Part shown: positions 42,930 to 51,189 of the stretch, in pieces
How positions within the stretch are numbered: position 1 is the first letter of the stretch
Layout of the letters: every line of letters starts with the position of its first letter
Source: an uncultured Parolsenella sp.
GTDB taxonomy: Bacteria; Actinomycetota; Coriobacteriia; Coriobacteriales; Atopobiaceae
Assembly: GCF_934660935.1 (NCBI RefSeq)
Contig: NZ_CAKUIH010000005.1
Span: forward strand, 109,237-173,236
DNA length: 64,000 nt
Direction of reading: 5' to 3'
Position numbers and translations under genes: made by a program
Notes under the pieces: generated by a model
The model's input: only the letters and a program-made list of their open reading frames with translations
Database searches by the model: none
Told to the model about the DNA's origin: nothing

Positions 42930-44602
42930 GCGCGCTCACCGCCCTTCTCGGCATCGGCAGGCGCGACATTCGTCCCGGCGCCTCCACGCTCGCGCGCGTT
43001 GGCTCGAGCTGCCCCCGCGGCGACCATCTCATCCAGCAGCTCTTCACCAAAGAGGTTGCCACGACCGAGCTGGCCCTTGGGGTCGAGCTGGCACTTGAGC
43101 CGCGCCATCTCGCGGATGTGCGCGGGACCATACATCGTCTCGAGGAAGCCGCGCTTGATCTTGCCCACGCCATGCTCGGCAGAGACCGCGCCACCCATGC
43201 GCGTGACCTCCGCCGCCCAGTCGGCGAAGAGCTTCTTGCCGGCGGCAAAGTCGCGTGAATCGCGAGGCAGCACGTTCACGTGCAGGTGATTGTCACCGAT
43301 GTGCCCCCACGCGGCGCTTTCGAGGCCCGCCTCGGCAAGCGTGCGACGGTAGAGCGACACGACGTCATGCAGGCGCTCGTCCGGCACGGACATGTCGCTC
43401 CCCAGCTTCGTGATGGAGGGATCGATTCTGCGGCGCTCGTCAATGAGCATGTTCACGCTCTCCGGAACGGCGTGACGGAAGAAACGCTGGCACTCACGGT
43501 CCACGTCCGTGCGCGCGACCCAAGTGTCAACCTCGCTCGCCCCCACCTCGGCCATGGCATCACCAATCGTGTAGAGCTCGGAGGCCGCCTCTGCCTCGTC
43601 GTTGCAATCGAGCTCGACGTAGACGCAGCACGCAAAGCGCTCCTCCACGGAAGGAAGGCTCGAGAAGGCGGCGCTGTTCTCGCGCTGGGAGCGCAGGATC
43701 GAGAGGGCACCGTCGTCAAAGTACTCGATAGCCTTCGCGCACGAGAGACGCGGGCGCACCGCGCAGGTGAAGTCGAGCGCTGCCGTCTCGCTCTCGAAGA
43801 AGCAACTCACGCCCCACACGACTGCCGGCGCCGGTGTAAGGGCGAGCTCAACCTCACTCACCACGCCAAGCGTGCCGTCAGACCCTACGAACAGGTCGAC
43901 GGCGTCCATGTCATCCTCCACGAAGTAGCCGGAGGCGTTCTTGGTCTTGGGCATCTCATACGTGGGGAGGTCGAGCGCGATCTCGCGGCCACCCTCCGTC
44001 ACGAGCGTGAGCGTGCGACCACACGCGTGCACCTCGCCGCGACGCAGCGCGACGACATCGCCATCCGCGAGCACGACGCGCAGGGCGCTCACGTGAGGAC
44101 GCACGGGACCGTAGCCGTAGCTGCGGGCTCCAGAGGCGTTGCAGGCCACCATGCCGCCGATACAGGCGCTCGTCTCCGTTGGGTCCGTGGGAAAGAACTG
44201 TTCGGGACCGGCATAGAGCTCCTCAAGCGCCGCCAGGCCCTCCTTGTCCCAGCCCGCCGTGGGAATGGCCTTGTTCGCTAGGGCCTTGCGCAGGTTGGCG
44301 AGGACGACGCCCGGCTGGACGCGCAGGTAGAACCTGCCGTCCTCATCTCGCCGAAGCCCAAGATAGCCGTCCATGCGCGCGAGGCTCATGACATGGCCGC
44401 CGTGCGGGACGGCACCAGCGGCAAGACCGGTCCTCGCACCCTGGACGGTCACGGGGCCTCCCGCGACGGACGCCTCGCGCAAGACGGCACGAATCTCGTC
44501 CTCACTCACGGGAAAGGAAATGCTCTCCGCCTCTCCCGCGCTGCGCGACTCATCGCGAACGTATTCCTCGTATTCCGAGGTAAAGGGTCTGACTTGCACC
44601 AT
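42926..44602 (-). CDS. lctD: FAD-binding lactate/glycolate oxidase-type dehydrogenase (LctD-like)
   Basis: A 558-residue GlcD/D-LDH-type flavoprotein. ATG 44602 has GAGG six bases upstream; longer in-frame N-terminal sequence is low-complexity and is rejected. FAD domain: VTVQGARTGLAAGAVPHGG, PTDPTETSACIGGMVACNASG with the PP-loop, and DLFVGSDGTLGVVSEVELAL. C-terminal FAD-oxidase domain: HIGDNHLHVNVLPR and SAEHGVGKIKRGFLETMYG with active-site histidines. With the ETF genes this forms an LctDBC-type complex that oxidises lactate with NAD+ while consuming reduced ferredoxin, or the reverse. Glycolate is a possible alternative substrate. Confidence 0.87.
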   Translation of the reverse strand: MVQVRPFTSEYEEYVRDESRSAGEAESISFPVSEDEIRAVLREASVAGGPVTVQGARTGLAAGAVPHGGHVMSLARMDGYLGLRRDEDGRFYLRVQPGVVLANLRKALANKAIPTAGWDKEGLAALEELYAGPEQFFPTDPTETSACIGGMVACNASGARSYGYGPVRPHVSALRVVLADGDVVALRRGEVHACGRTLTLVTEGGREIALDLPTYEMPKTKNASGYFVEDDMDAVDLFVGSDGTLGVVSEVELALTPAPAVVWGVSCFFESETAALDFTCAVRPRLSCAKAIEYFDDGALSILRSQRENSAAFSSLPSVEERFACCVYVELDCNDEAEAASELYTIGDAMAEVGASEVDTWVARTDVDRECQRFFRHAVPESVNMLIDERRRIDPSITKLGSDMSVPDERLHDVVSLYRRTLAEAGLESAAWGHIGDNHLHVNVLPRDSRDFAAGKKLFADWAAEVTRMGGAVSAEHGVGKIKRGFLETMYGPAHIREMARLKCQLDPKGQLGRGNLFGEELLDEMVAAGAARANARERGGAGTNVAPADAEKGGERA

Positions 44603-44806
44603 GCGAACCTCTTTCGCGCCGCCAGTTTGTAGGGAGCCACGATACGCGCCATAGGTTGCCGTTTCGTTTCTCGAATTAACGTATCTCGGATGCGTTGCTC
44701 GATATCGCACGACAAACGGGCGAATACGCGGCATAATGGTCAGAAAAGTTCGCGCGGTCCCACCCAAACGCCGCGCCCATCCCACTAGTTCAGGAGGCAG
44801 CGCCGC

Positions 44807-45385
44807 ATGAAGGAACTCGAGGATCGCATTCGCCAGGACGGCATCGTTCGCGAGGGCAACGTCCTGAAGGTGGACAGCTTCCTCAACCACAAGTGCGACG
44901 TCGCACTCTATGACCAGATGGGTGCCGAGTGGGCCCGCCTGTTCGCCGGCAAGCACATCGACAAGATCTTGACGATCGAAAGCTCGGGCATCGGCATCGC
45001 TTGCGTCGCCGCCACCCACTTCAACGACGTGCCCGTGGTCTTCGCCCGCAAGACCGAGTCCAAGAACCTCGACGGCGAGCAGTACCGCACCCAGATCAGG
45101 AGCTACACCAAGGGCCGCACCTACGAGGTCATCGTCGCCAAGCGCTTCCTCGAGCGTGGCGAGCACGTCATCATCCTCGACGACTTCCTGGCCATGGGCT
45201 GCGCCCTCAACGGCCTCCTCGAGATCTGCGAGGAGGCGGGCGTCGTGGTCGAGGGCATCGGCATCGCCATCGAGAAGGGTTTCCAGCCCGGCGGCAAGAG
45301 CCTGCGCGAGCGTGGCTACCAGGTGGAGAGTCTCGCCATCGTCCAGTCGATGGACGCCGCTACCGGCGAGATCGAGTTCGCCTAG
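44807..45385 (+). CDS. xpt: Xanthine phosphoribosyltransferase
   Basis: A 192-residue salvage enzyme that turns xanthine and PRPP into XMP. It begins MKELEDRIRQDG, with VDSFLNHKCDVALYDQMGAEWA and SSGIGIACVAATHFN as family signatures. The PRPP loop is VIILDDFLAMGCALNGL. AGGAGG precedes ATG 44807. No purine riboswitch core could be recognised upstream. It leads a likely operon with the YgjP-like gene, 15 bases downstream. Confidence 0.93.
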   Translation: MKELEDRIRQDGIVREGNVLKVDSFLNHKCDVALYDQMGAEWARLFAGKHIDKILTIESSGIGIACVAATHFNDVPVVFARKTESKNLDGEQYRTQIRSYTKGRTYEVIVAKRFLERGEHVIILDDFLAMGCALNGLLEICEEAGVVVEGIGIAIEKGFQPGGKSLRERGYQVESLAIVQSMDAATGEIEFA

Positions 45386-45400
45386 GCTCAGCGCAAATCC

Positions 45401-46057
45401 GTGAGCAGCTTCATTCTCTACGTGAACGACGGGGATGGCGTACGCGCTGGCGACGCCATCCCCGTTTCCGTGACGCGCAAGCACGTGCGCAATCTCAATC
45501 TGCGCATCCACCGTGACGGTTCGGTCGTGCTGAGCATGCCGATGGCCATGCCGGCAGGTCGCGCCCAGGAGTTCCTCGACAGGCGCGCGGCGTGGATTCG
45601 CAAGAACGTCGACTCGCGCTTCAAGCGTGCCGCGGTGCAAGATCTCCTGGCGGGTCAGGGTGCCTCCACCTATCCGCTCTGGGGTGAGTCCGTTGAGGTT
45701 CCGAATGGCGACAAGCTCACGTTGGACGAGGTCGACGAGATCTACCGAGAAGAGCTCGCCCATCGCCTGCCAGAGATCGTCATGTGGATGGAATCGCAGG
45801 TAGGGGCCCACGCAAGCTCCTGGAAGATTCGCGCCATGGCGACGCGTTGGGGATCGTGCACCCCTAAGACCGGTGCCATCCGCATCAACGCGCGCCTCGC
45901 CGCATACCCGCCCGAGTGTCTCTCCTACGTTGTCGCGCATGAGCTCGCGCACCTACTCGAGCCAACCCACAACGCTCGATTCCACGTGATTGTCGCTCGC
46001 GCCATCCCCAACGAGCCCGAGATTCGCGCCCGGATGCGCAAGCCGCCCGTGGGGTAA
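45401..46057 (+). CDS. YgjP-like (DUF45) zinc metallopeptidase
   Basis: A 218-residue protein read from GTG 45401, with no obvious ribosome binding site; it follows xpt by 15 bases and may rely on coupling. The YgjP core is present: SVTRKHVRNLNLRIHRDGSVVLSMP, the linking RRAAWIRKNVDSRF, KIRAMATRWGSCTPKTGAIRIN, and the zinc motif HELAHLLEPTHNARFH (HExxH plus a distal His). YgjP proteins are found next to restriction systems and elsewhere; their substrate is unknown. Confidence 0.88.
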   Translation: MSSFILYVNDGDGVRAGDAIPVSVTRKHVRNLNLRIHRDGSVVLSMPMAMPAGRAQEFLDRRAAWIRKNVDSRFKRAAVQDLLAGQGASTYPLWGESVEVPNGDKLTLDEVDEIYREELAHRLPEIVMWMESQVGAHASSWKIRAMATRWGSCTPKTGAIRINARLAAYPPECLSYVVAHELAHLLEPTHNARFHVIVARAIPNEPEIRARMRKPPVG

Positions 46058-46090
46058 GATTCACGAAGGAAACGAGACCAAGGAGCCAGC

Positions 46091-46561
46091 ATGCCGGGTA
46101 AGCGCACCGATGTCATCAGTTGGGACGAGTTCTTCATGCGTGTCGCCGTTGCGGCGAGCCTGCGCAGCAAAGACCCAAACACCCAGGTGGGCGCCTGTAT
46201 CGCAGACACCAACCATCGCATCCTGTCCGTGGGCTACAACGGCACCCCCACCGGCCTCAACGATGACGACTTCCCCTGGGAGACGGACGCTGATCCCCTG
46301 CTCGACAAGCACAACTACGTGATCCACGCCGAGGCGAACGCGATTCTCAACTACCGCGGCTCGCTCAAGGACCTCGACGGCGCGAGCGTCTACGTGACCC
46401 TCTTCCCCTGCCACGAGTGCGCCAAGACCCTCGTGCAAGCAGGCATTGGCGAGGTCGTCTACCTGGGCGACAAGTACGAGGGCACGACGGACAACCTCGT
46501 CTCCAAGAGCATCCTCGATCGATGCGGCATTGGCTATCGCCAGATCACGCTCTCGGACTAG
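46091..46561 (+). CDS. dCMP deaminase / ComEB-like cytidine deaminase
   Basis: A 156-residue zinc deaminase that turns dCMP into dUMP for thymidylate. Zinc site: HAEANAIL (H-A-E) and PCHECAKTLVQAGI (PCxxC). GYNGTPTGLNDDDFPW is typical for dCMP deaminases. AAGGAG precedes ATG 46091. Other deaminases share this fold, but this combination is specific. Confidence 0.92.
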   Translation: MPGKRTDVISWDEFFMRVAVAASLRSKDPNTQVGACIADTNHRILSVGYNGTPTGLNDDDFPWETDADPLLDKHNYVIHAEANAILNYRGSLKDLDGASVYVTLFPCHECAKTLVQAGIGEVVYLGDKYEGTTDNLVSKSILDRCGIGYRQITLSD

Positions 46562-46579
46562 TCCCAAGGAGGAACGCCC

Positions 46580-46951
46580 ATGACGGAGACGAACAAGGAA
46601 ACGGCCCTCGCGAGCAGCGACGAGCCCAAGAGCAGCATCATTCCCGTTGGCAAGGCACCTGAGTGCGAGCCGGACGAGGAGCTTCTCTATGACCTCGCGG
46701 ACCTCTTCAAGGTCTTCTCTGACACGACGCGCATCAAGATCCTGTTCACCCTCATGGGGCGCGATCTGTGCGTGGCGGATATCGCAGACGAGACGGACAC
46801 CACGCAGAGCGCCGTCTCTCACCAGCTGCGCACACTCAAGCAGGCGCACCTCGTGAAGTTCGTGCGCGACGGACGCAACATCGTCTATTCCCTCGCGGAC
46901 GACCACGTCTACACGATGCTCAACGTCGGCCTCAACCACATCTGCGAGTAG
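46580..46951 (+). CDS. ArsR/SmtB-family metal-responsive regulator
   Basis: A 123-residue winged-helix repressor. The helix-turn-helix is CVADIADETDTTQSAVSHQLRTLKQA, followed by the wing FVRDGRNIVYSLADDHV. The front part contains EPDEELLYDLADLFKVFSD; the end DDHVYTMLNVGLNHICE carries His and Glu in the alpha-5 region where Zn/Co/Ni-sensing members bind metal, plus a final Cys. CPECEP-like Cys in the N-terminal extension (KAPECEPDEE) could add a Cd/Pb ligand. It lies upstream of the HMA and P1B ATPase genes and their TGAAnnnnnnTTCA-type operators, so it probably represses metal efflux. Confidence 0.88.
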   Translation: MTETNKETALASSDEPKSSIIPVGKAPECEPDEELLYDLADLFKVFSDTTRIKILFTLMGRDLCVADIADETDTTQSAVSHQLRTLKQAHLVKFVRDGRNIVYSLADDHVYTMLNVGLNHICE

Positions 46952-47018
46952 CATCCGCGCCTGAGGCGGCGTTTGGACGCCCCGGATTCGGCACTCGAGG
47001 ACATATCCTGGCGCGAGC

Positions 47019-47233
47019 GGTCAAAATACCCATCTTGGCGTACGGGTTGACCGCCGCATGGGACTAGTTAATTGACTGCAATCAAGCAACCAGCCGAACA
47101 ACACAGCAATTTGGTCCTCATTCAGGACGGATTGCTATTAGCAGACATGCGTTGTGCACCCTGACGGACAAATGGAGACGCCTCGGAGCCAATTTCGGGC
47201 TACCGGGTGTACGCCAAGATGGGTATTTTGACC
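47019..47233. repeat. 215-bp element bounded by 25-bp perfect inverted repeats
   Basis: The left arm 47019-47043 begins GGTCAAAATACCCATCTTGG, and its exact reverse complement is at 47209-47233. The inner 165 bases hold no ORF of note and are less GC-rich than the genes around them. No target-site duplication is visible. This resembles a short non-autonomous transposable element or two copies of a palindromic intergenic repeat. It lies in a gene-free 515-bp gap (46952-47466). Confidence 0.7.
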
Positions 47234-47345
47234 ACGATCGCAGACACATGCTATTAACGGACAGTTTCTCCCCCGGCGCTCCAGGGGAGCGACATACGTC
47301 GCGCGTCCGTTATTTCATGCAAACCAGCCATTCGCCTATTTCTCG

Positions 47346-47373
47346 TTGACATATGAATACGCGCTCATATAAT
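47346..47373 (+). promoter_or_regulatory. Consensus sigma-70 promoter of the metal-efflux genes
   Basis: TTGACA (47346-47351), 16-bp spacer, TATAAT (47368-47373): both hexamers match consensus. The spacer contains ATATGAnnnnnnnnTCATAT (47351-47370), an inverted repeat that fits an ArsR-type operator, so the strong promoter is probably held shut by the repressor. Confidence 0.75.
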
Positions 47374-47387
47374 TAGTTCTAGCCTGG

Positions 47388-47407
47388 CATATGAATGATT
47401 GTTCAGA
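47388..47407. promoter_or_regulatory. ArsR-type operator downstream of the -10
   Basis: CATATGAATGATTGTTCAG: TGAA (47392-47395) and TTCA (47402-47405) flank a six-base centre, the SmtB/CzrA-type operator pattern. It lies just after the transcription start expected for the promoter at 47346-47373. Confidence 0.65.
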
Positions 47408-47466
47408 TGTTCCGGCTATCGTAAATACACAAGCGAGGGCACGGCCCTTGAGAGAAAGGTCCCATC

Positions 47467-47685
47467 ATGAAGAAGGCGTTCAAGCTCGACGAGATCGATT
47501 GTGCCAACTGCGCCCGCGAGCTGCAGGACGAGCTCTCCAAGCTCGAGGGCGTCAAGTCCGTCTCCGTCAATTTCATGACCCAGAAGCTCACCCTCGAGGC
47601 CGATGACGCGGAGTTTGACGAGGTCCTCGAGCGCGTCGTCGACTTCACCGCCGATGCCGAGCCCGACTGCGAGATCATCCGTTAG
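47467..47685 (+). CDS. Free-standing HMA (heavy-metal-associated) domain protein
   Basis: A 72-residue ferredoxin-fold metal-binding domain starting MKKAFKLDEIDCANCARELQ. The metal site is CANC (DCANCAREL); the rest, VSVNFMTQKLTLEADD, matches the HMA pattern. It probably binds Zn/Cd/Pb and hands it to, or regulates, the P1B ATPase encoded next, whose own N-terminal HMA domain is absent. AAAGG precedes ATG 47467. A terminator lies between the two genes, so the HMA protein can be made in excess. Confidence 0.87.
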   Translation: MKKAFKLDEIDCANCARELQDELSKLEGVKSVSVNFMTQKLTLEADDAEFDEVLERVVDFTADAEPDCEIIR

Positions 47686-47693
47686 CAAGCCAT

Positions 47694-47734
47694 CCCCTGC
47701 CGCTGGCCCTACTTTTCGCGGCGGGGGTCTTTTA
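47694..47734 (+). terminator. Intrinsic terminator between the HMA gene and the P1B ATPase
   Basis: CCCC(T)GCCGC (47694-47703) pairs with GCGGCGGGG (47718-47726), one-base bulge, followed by TCTTTT. Probably partial. Confidence 0.65.
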
Positions 47735-47745
47735 AATGCTAATAT

Positions 47746-47769
47746 ATGAACGGCTGCGCATACGTTCAT
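47746..47769. promoter_or_regulatory. Inverted repeat before the P1B ATPase
   Basis: ATGAACG (47746-47752) and CGTTCAT (47763-47769), 10-bp spacer, 21 bases before the ATPase ATG. It echoes the TGAA/TTCA half-sites upstream of the HMA gene and may be a further ArsR site with a local promoter. Confidence 0.5.
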
Positions 47770-47790
47770 CGATTTGGGAGAAGGAGCACA

Positions 47791-49746
47791 ATGGCAGACC
47801 AAAAGAAAAGGAAGCGTCGCAAGAAGGAGACGCAAGAGCAGAAGCTCCGTCGCATCCTCATCGCGCTTGTCATCTTTGCCGTTATCTTCGCGATAGATGA
47901 GCTTGGCGCACTCAAGGCCGCCTTTGGCGACCCGGGATGCGTCTATGCAAGCTTCGTACTCTATCTCGTGCCCTTCGTCATCGCTGGCCACGATGTCCTC
48001 AGGAAGGCCTATGGCAACATCCGTCGCGGCAAGGCCTTTGACGAGTCGTTCCTCATGGCCGTCGCCACGATCGGCGCCTTCGCAATGGTCCTCTTCCCCG
48101 ACACTGACCCACATATGGCCGAGGGCGCGGCGGTCATGCTCTTCTACCAGGTGGGCGAGCTGTTCCAGGCATACGCCGTCGACAAGAGCCGCAAGTCCAT
48201 CGCCGCCATGATGGATATTGCCCCCGACTACGCAAACATCGAGGGTGAGGACGGCGAGCTCGAGCAGGTCGACCCGGACGAGGTCGCTATGGGATCCGTC
48301 ATTGTGGTCAAGCCGGGCGAGCGCATCCCCATCGACGGCACCATCATCGAGGGCGCGACCCAGCTCGACACCGCCGCACTCACGGGCGAATCCGTCCCGC
48401 GCCATGCCGAGACGGGCGCGGATGTCATCTCGGGATGCATCAACATGACCGGCCTCATCAAAGTCAGGACCACCAAACCCTTTGGGGAGTCGACCGTCTC
48501 GCGCATCCTCGAACTCGTTGAGAACGCCAGCGAGAAGAAGGCCAAGACCGAGAACTTCATCACTCGCTTCGCCCGCGTCTACACCCCGGCGGTCACTGGT
48601 GCCGCGGCCCTCCTCGCCCTTGGCGGCGGCCTCATCACCGGCGCCTGGAGCGACTGGATCCTCCGTGGCCTCACCTTCCTCGTCGTCTCCTGTCCGTGCG
48701 CCCTCGTTATCAGCGTGCCGCTCAGCTTCTTCGGCGGTATCGGCGGGGCGTCGCGCATCGGCGTTCTCGTAAAGGGATCGAACTACCTCGAGTCCCTGGC
48801 GGAGGTCGACACGGTCGTCTTCGACAAGACGGGCACCCTTACCAACGGCACCTTCAACGTCGTCGCCATTCACCCAGAGTCCGGCGTCGACCCAGATTAC
48901 GTCCTCAGCCATGCCGCCTATGCGGAGGCCTTCTCGGACCATCCCATCGCGCTCTCCGTCAAGGCTGCGTATACGGGTGAGATCGACCGCAATCGCATTC
49001 GCGACGTCCAGGAGGAGAGTGGCCACGGCGTCGTGGCTCGCGTGGTCGAGGAGACCCAGGCCGCAGAACACGTGGTCCTCGTGGGCAACGACAAGCTCAT
49101 GCGCGCACACGGCGAGACCTGGCACGATTGCTCGCTCACCGGCACCATCCTGCACGTCTCGGTCGACGGGCGCTACGTGGGCCACATCGTGATCGCGGAC
49201 GTCGTGAAGGACGACGCCGCGCAGACCATCCGCGACCTCCACGCCTGCGGCGTCCGCCGCTGCGTCATGCTCACGGGCGACCGCGAGGAGGTTGCGAAGG
49301 CCGTGGCGGAGCAGCTCGGCATCGATGAGTTCCACGCACAGCTCCTGCCCGCGGACAAGGTCGAGCGAGTCGAGACACTGCTCTCGAACGAGGATGCCAA
49401 GCACAAGCTCGCCTTCGTTGGCGACGGCATCAACGATGCCCCGGTTCTCACCCGCGCGGACGTGGGCATTGCCATGGGAGCGATGGGCTCCGACGCCGCC
49501 ATCGAGGCAGCCGACGTCGTCCTTATGGACGACAAGCCCTCGAACATCTCGCGAGCCATCCGCATTGCCCGCAAGACGATGGGGATCGTCTGGCAGAACA
49601 TCGTCTTCGCGCTTGCCGTGAAGCTCCTGATTCTGGCGCTGGCGGCGTTTGGCATCGCCAACATGTGGCTCGCCGTCTTTGGCGACGTGGGCGTCGCGAT
49701 CATCGCGATCCTCAACGCCATGCGCGCCATGCACGTCGAGAACTAG
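47791..49746 (+). CDS. P1B-type Zn/Cd/Pb-exporting ATPase without its own HMA domain
   Basis: A 651-residue ATPase. ATG 47791 has GAAGGAG upstream; the in-frame ATG at 47746 would extend it through the operator and is rejected. A Lys/Arg-rich tail (KKRKRRKKE) replaces the usual metal-binding domain. Motifs: LTGESVPRHAE (actuator), VVSCPCALVISVPLSFFGGI (CPC, typical of Zn/Cd/Pb pumps), FDKTGTLTNGTF, HP in FSDHPIALS, MLTGDREEVAKAVAEQLGI, and GDGINDAPVLTRADVGIAMG. The substrate group is inferred from CPC and the ArsR neighbour. Confidence 0.9.
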   Translation: MADQKKRKRRKKETQEQKLRRILIALVIFAVIFAIDELGALKAAFGDPGCVYASFVLYLVPFVIAGHDVLRKAYGNIRRGKAFDESFLMAVATIGAFAMVLFPDTDPHMAEGAAVMLFYQVGELFQAYAVDKSRKSIAAMMDIAPDYANIEGEDGELEQVDPDEVAMGSVIVVKPGERIPIDGTIIEGATQLDTAALTGESVPRHAETGADVISGCINMTGLIKVRTTKPFGESTVSRILELVENASEKKAKTENFITRFARVYTPAVTGAAALLALGGGLITGAWSDWILRGLTFLVVSCPCALVISVPLSFFGGIGGASRIGVLVKGSNYLESLAEVDTVVFDKTGTLTNGTFNVVAIHPESGVDPDYVLSHAAYAEAFSDHPIALSVKAAYTGEIDRNRIRDVQEESGHGVVARVVEETQAAEHVVLVGNDKLMRAHGETWHDCSLTGTILHVSVDGRYVGHIVIADVVKDDAAQTIRDLHACGVRRCVMLTGDREEVAKAVAEQLGIDEFHAQLLPADKVERVETLLSNEDAKHKLAFVGDGINDAPVLTRADVGIAMGAMGSDAAIEAADVVLMDDKPSNISRAIRIARKTMGIVWQNIVFALAVKLLILALAAFGIANMWLAVFGDVGVAIIAILNAMRAMHVEN

Positions 49747-49751
49747 CAGCG

Positions 49752-49788
49752 CGAACCAGAAAAAGGGACAGTCCCTTTTTCTGGTTCG
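49752..49788. repeat. 17-bp perfect palindrome (CCAGAAAAAGGGAC type)
   Basis: Arms 49752-49768 and 49772-49788 around a CAG loop, just past the P1B ATPase stop (49746). The arms combine an A/T-run with GGGA/TCCC, like palindromic repeats found dispersed in many genomes near REP-associated transposases. It could also serve as a bidirectional terminator, since each strand has a T-run inside the stem. Confidence 0.55.
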
Positions 49789-50113
49789 AAGGCCTCGCCG
49801 CACAACAATGCCCCCGCCGCGAGGGGGCGCGACGGGGGCCAAAGGAAGGAAGGTACTTGGTACTTACCCCTCCACCAGGCGTTATAGCGTTGCCGCACAA
49901 GCTTCACGTCTCCGTCACGTTCGCGCCACACCGCCATCACGTCCGCGACACATCACCGCCATAAATGGAACGGCGCCCCTTCGCCTTCGGCTTTCGCCAG
50001 GCGAAGGGGCGTCGCTTTTCTTACCAAACCGTCCGAATCCTCGACCCCGGAGACTCGGCCCCAAAGCCACCGTCCCGAAGTCGCGGCATAGCCACGGCCA
50101 CGCTTTGGTAACC
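49789..50113. other. 325-bp stretch without a gene
   Basis: No supported gene. It contains a GC-rich stretch, a short GGTACTTGGTACTTACC palindromic motif near 49853-49869, and a terminator at 49973-50018. Confidence 0.5.
49973..50018. terminator. Terminator-like hairpin between the P1B ATPase and FKBP genes
   Basis: GCGCCCCTTCGCC (49973-49985) and GGCGAAGGGGCGTC (50000-50013), a near-perfect 13-bp stem, then GCTTTTCTT on the plus strand. It can stop transcription from the ATPase and, less clearly, from the convergent FKBP gene. Confidence 0.7.
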
Positions 50114-50542
50114 CTACTCCTCGACCTCGAGAAGCTCAATCTCGAAGTTGAGCGGCTTGCCCGCAAACTCATGGTTGGCGTCGACCTTGATCTGCGCCGG
50201 GGTCACCTCGACCACGCGCGCGGGAATGACCTGGTTGTTCGGCCCGCGAAGACCAACCTGGTCGCCCACGGACATGCGCTCCATGCCAAGGGCCTCCTCG
50301 CGGCGGAACGTAAAGACGAGCTGATCGTCGTGCTCGCCATATGCCTCGCTGGGAGCAAGGTGGACGTTCTTCTTCTCGCCAACCTGCATATCCGCAACGG
50401 CAAAGTCAAACCCAGGAATCATCTGCTTGGCGCCGCACGTGAACTCAAGCGGCGTGCCTCGATCGTAGCTGCTGTCGAACTGCGTGCCGTCGTCGAGCGT
50501 GCCACGGTAGTTGACCTTGACCTTTTTACCGATGTTGGACAT
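50114..50542 (-). CDS. FKBP-type (SlyD-like) peptidyl-prolyl isomerase
   Basis: A 142-residue cytoplasmic FKBP starting MSNIGKKVKVNYRGTLDDG; AGGAGACACGA precedes ATG 50542. The catalytic FKBP half has FDSSYDRGTPLEFTCG, and the following MIPGFDFAVADMQVGEKKN. An inserted flap (HLAPSEAYGEHDDQLVF) is typical of SlyD. The His-rich metal-binding tail of E. coli SlyD is absent. It speeds prolyl isomerisation in folding proteins. Monocistronic. Confidence 0.9.
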   Translation of the reverse strand: MSNIGKKVKVNYRGTLDDGTQFDSSYDRGTPLEFTCGAKQMIPGFDFAVADMQVGEKKNVHLAPSEAYGEHDDQLVFTFRREEALGMERMSVGDQVGLRGPNNQVIPARVVEVTPAQIKVDANHEFAGKPLNFEIELLEVEE

Positions 50543-50707
50543 TTCGTGTCTCCTGTCTATGGCGCCCTCAATACTGCTGAGGGTTTTCAGACCAGGTAGC
50601 ATAAGCATTCGTAAACCAAAGGGCAATATGTCCGTTTCTTTATCTTCACACTGGAAACACGCTGTTGATATAGTTAAGGCTTCCGTATCGCAATGAAAGG
50701 GGCCCGC

Positions 50708-51115
50708 ATGTCCTCTGCCCAGAAGACCGTTAAAATCCTCAGTTTCATCGCCATGGCGATCGCCATGGCCTTCATCGTCGTCGGCGCGCTCTGCCTTGCC
50801 GGCGTCCCGGTCATCTCCAGCGACAACCCCGAGGTTCTCCGCCAGCTTGGCGTCCTCTGCTTCATCGACGCCATCGCCTTCGTCATCTACGTCGTCCTCG
50901 GCATCCGCGGCGCCAACTCTCCGCGCAAGATTGGCCCGTTCCGCGTCTACACCGTGATCGTGCTCGCGTTTGGCGTCCTCAACGTTGCCGTCGCCGTCGC
51001 CTCTCACCCTGAGAACATCATCGGCAGCGCCGGCGTCTCGACCATCGCCTCGCTCGTCCTCGCCATCGCCGGCTTCATCACCTCCGGCAAGGTCGTCAAG
51101 GAACTCGACCGCTAA
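50708..51115 (+). CDS. Small four-helix membrane protein, unknown
   Basis: A 135-residue protein starting MSSAQKTVKILSFIAMAIAM; AAAGGGG lies five bases before ATG 50708. It has four hydrophobic segments: residues about 9-34, 45-70, 80-100 and 106-126, with a basic C-terminus (GKVVKELDR). No family is recognised. It lies between the FKBP gene (divergent) and DUF5692 (same strand, separated by a terminator). Confidence 0.7.
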   Translation: MSSAQKTVKILSFIAMAIAMAFIVVGALCLAGVPVISSDNPEVLRQLGVLCFIDAIAFVIYVVLGIRGANSPRKIGPFRVYTVIVLAFGVLNVAVAVASHPENIIGSAGVSTIASLVLAIAGFITSGKVVKELDR

Positions 51116-51189
51116 GGACTCGCCCGGCGTGCCACACGGGCCCCTCACCGGGCTATGAGCCCAGCAACTGCACATTTCACATAAGATGG

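Noticed and set aside
44603..44806. Purine riboswitch upstream of xpt
   Set aside because: No TATA-type P1 and loop consensus could be recognised in the 200 bases before xpt.
42926..45952. 1008-codon reading of the LctD gene starting at 45952
   Set aside because: The first 450 codons lie opposite xpt and YgjP-like genes and are low-complexity; ATG 44602 has a good ribosome site and the expected N-terminus.
47416..49842. 808-codon minus-strand frame opposite the P1B ATPase
   Set aside because: Asp/Glu/Val-rich shadow; the plus strand has all P-type ATPase motifs.
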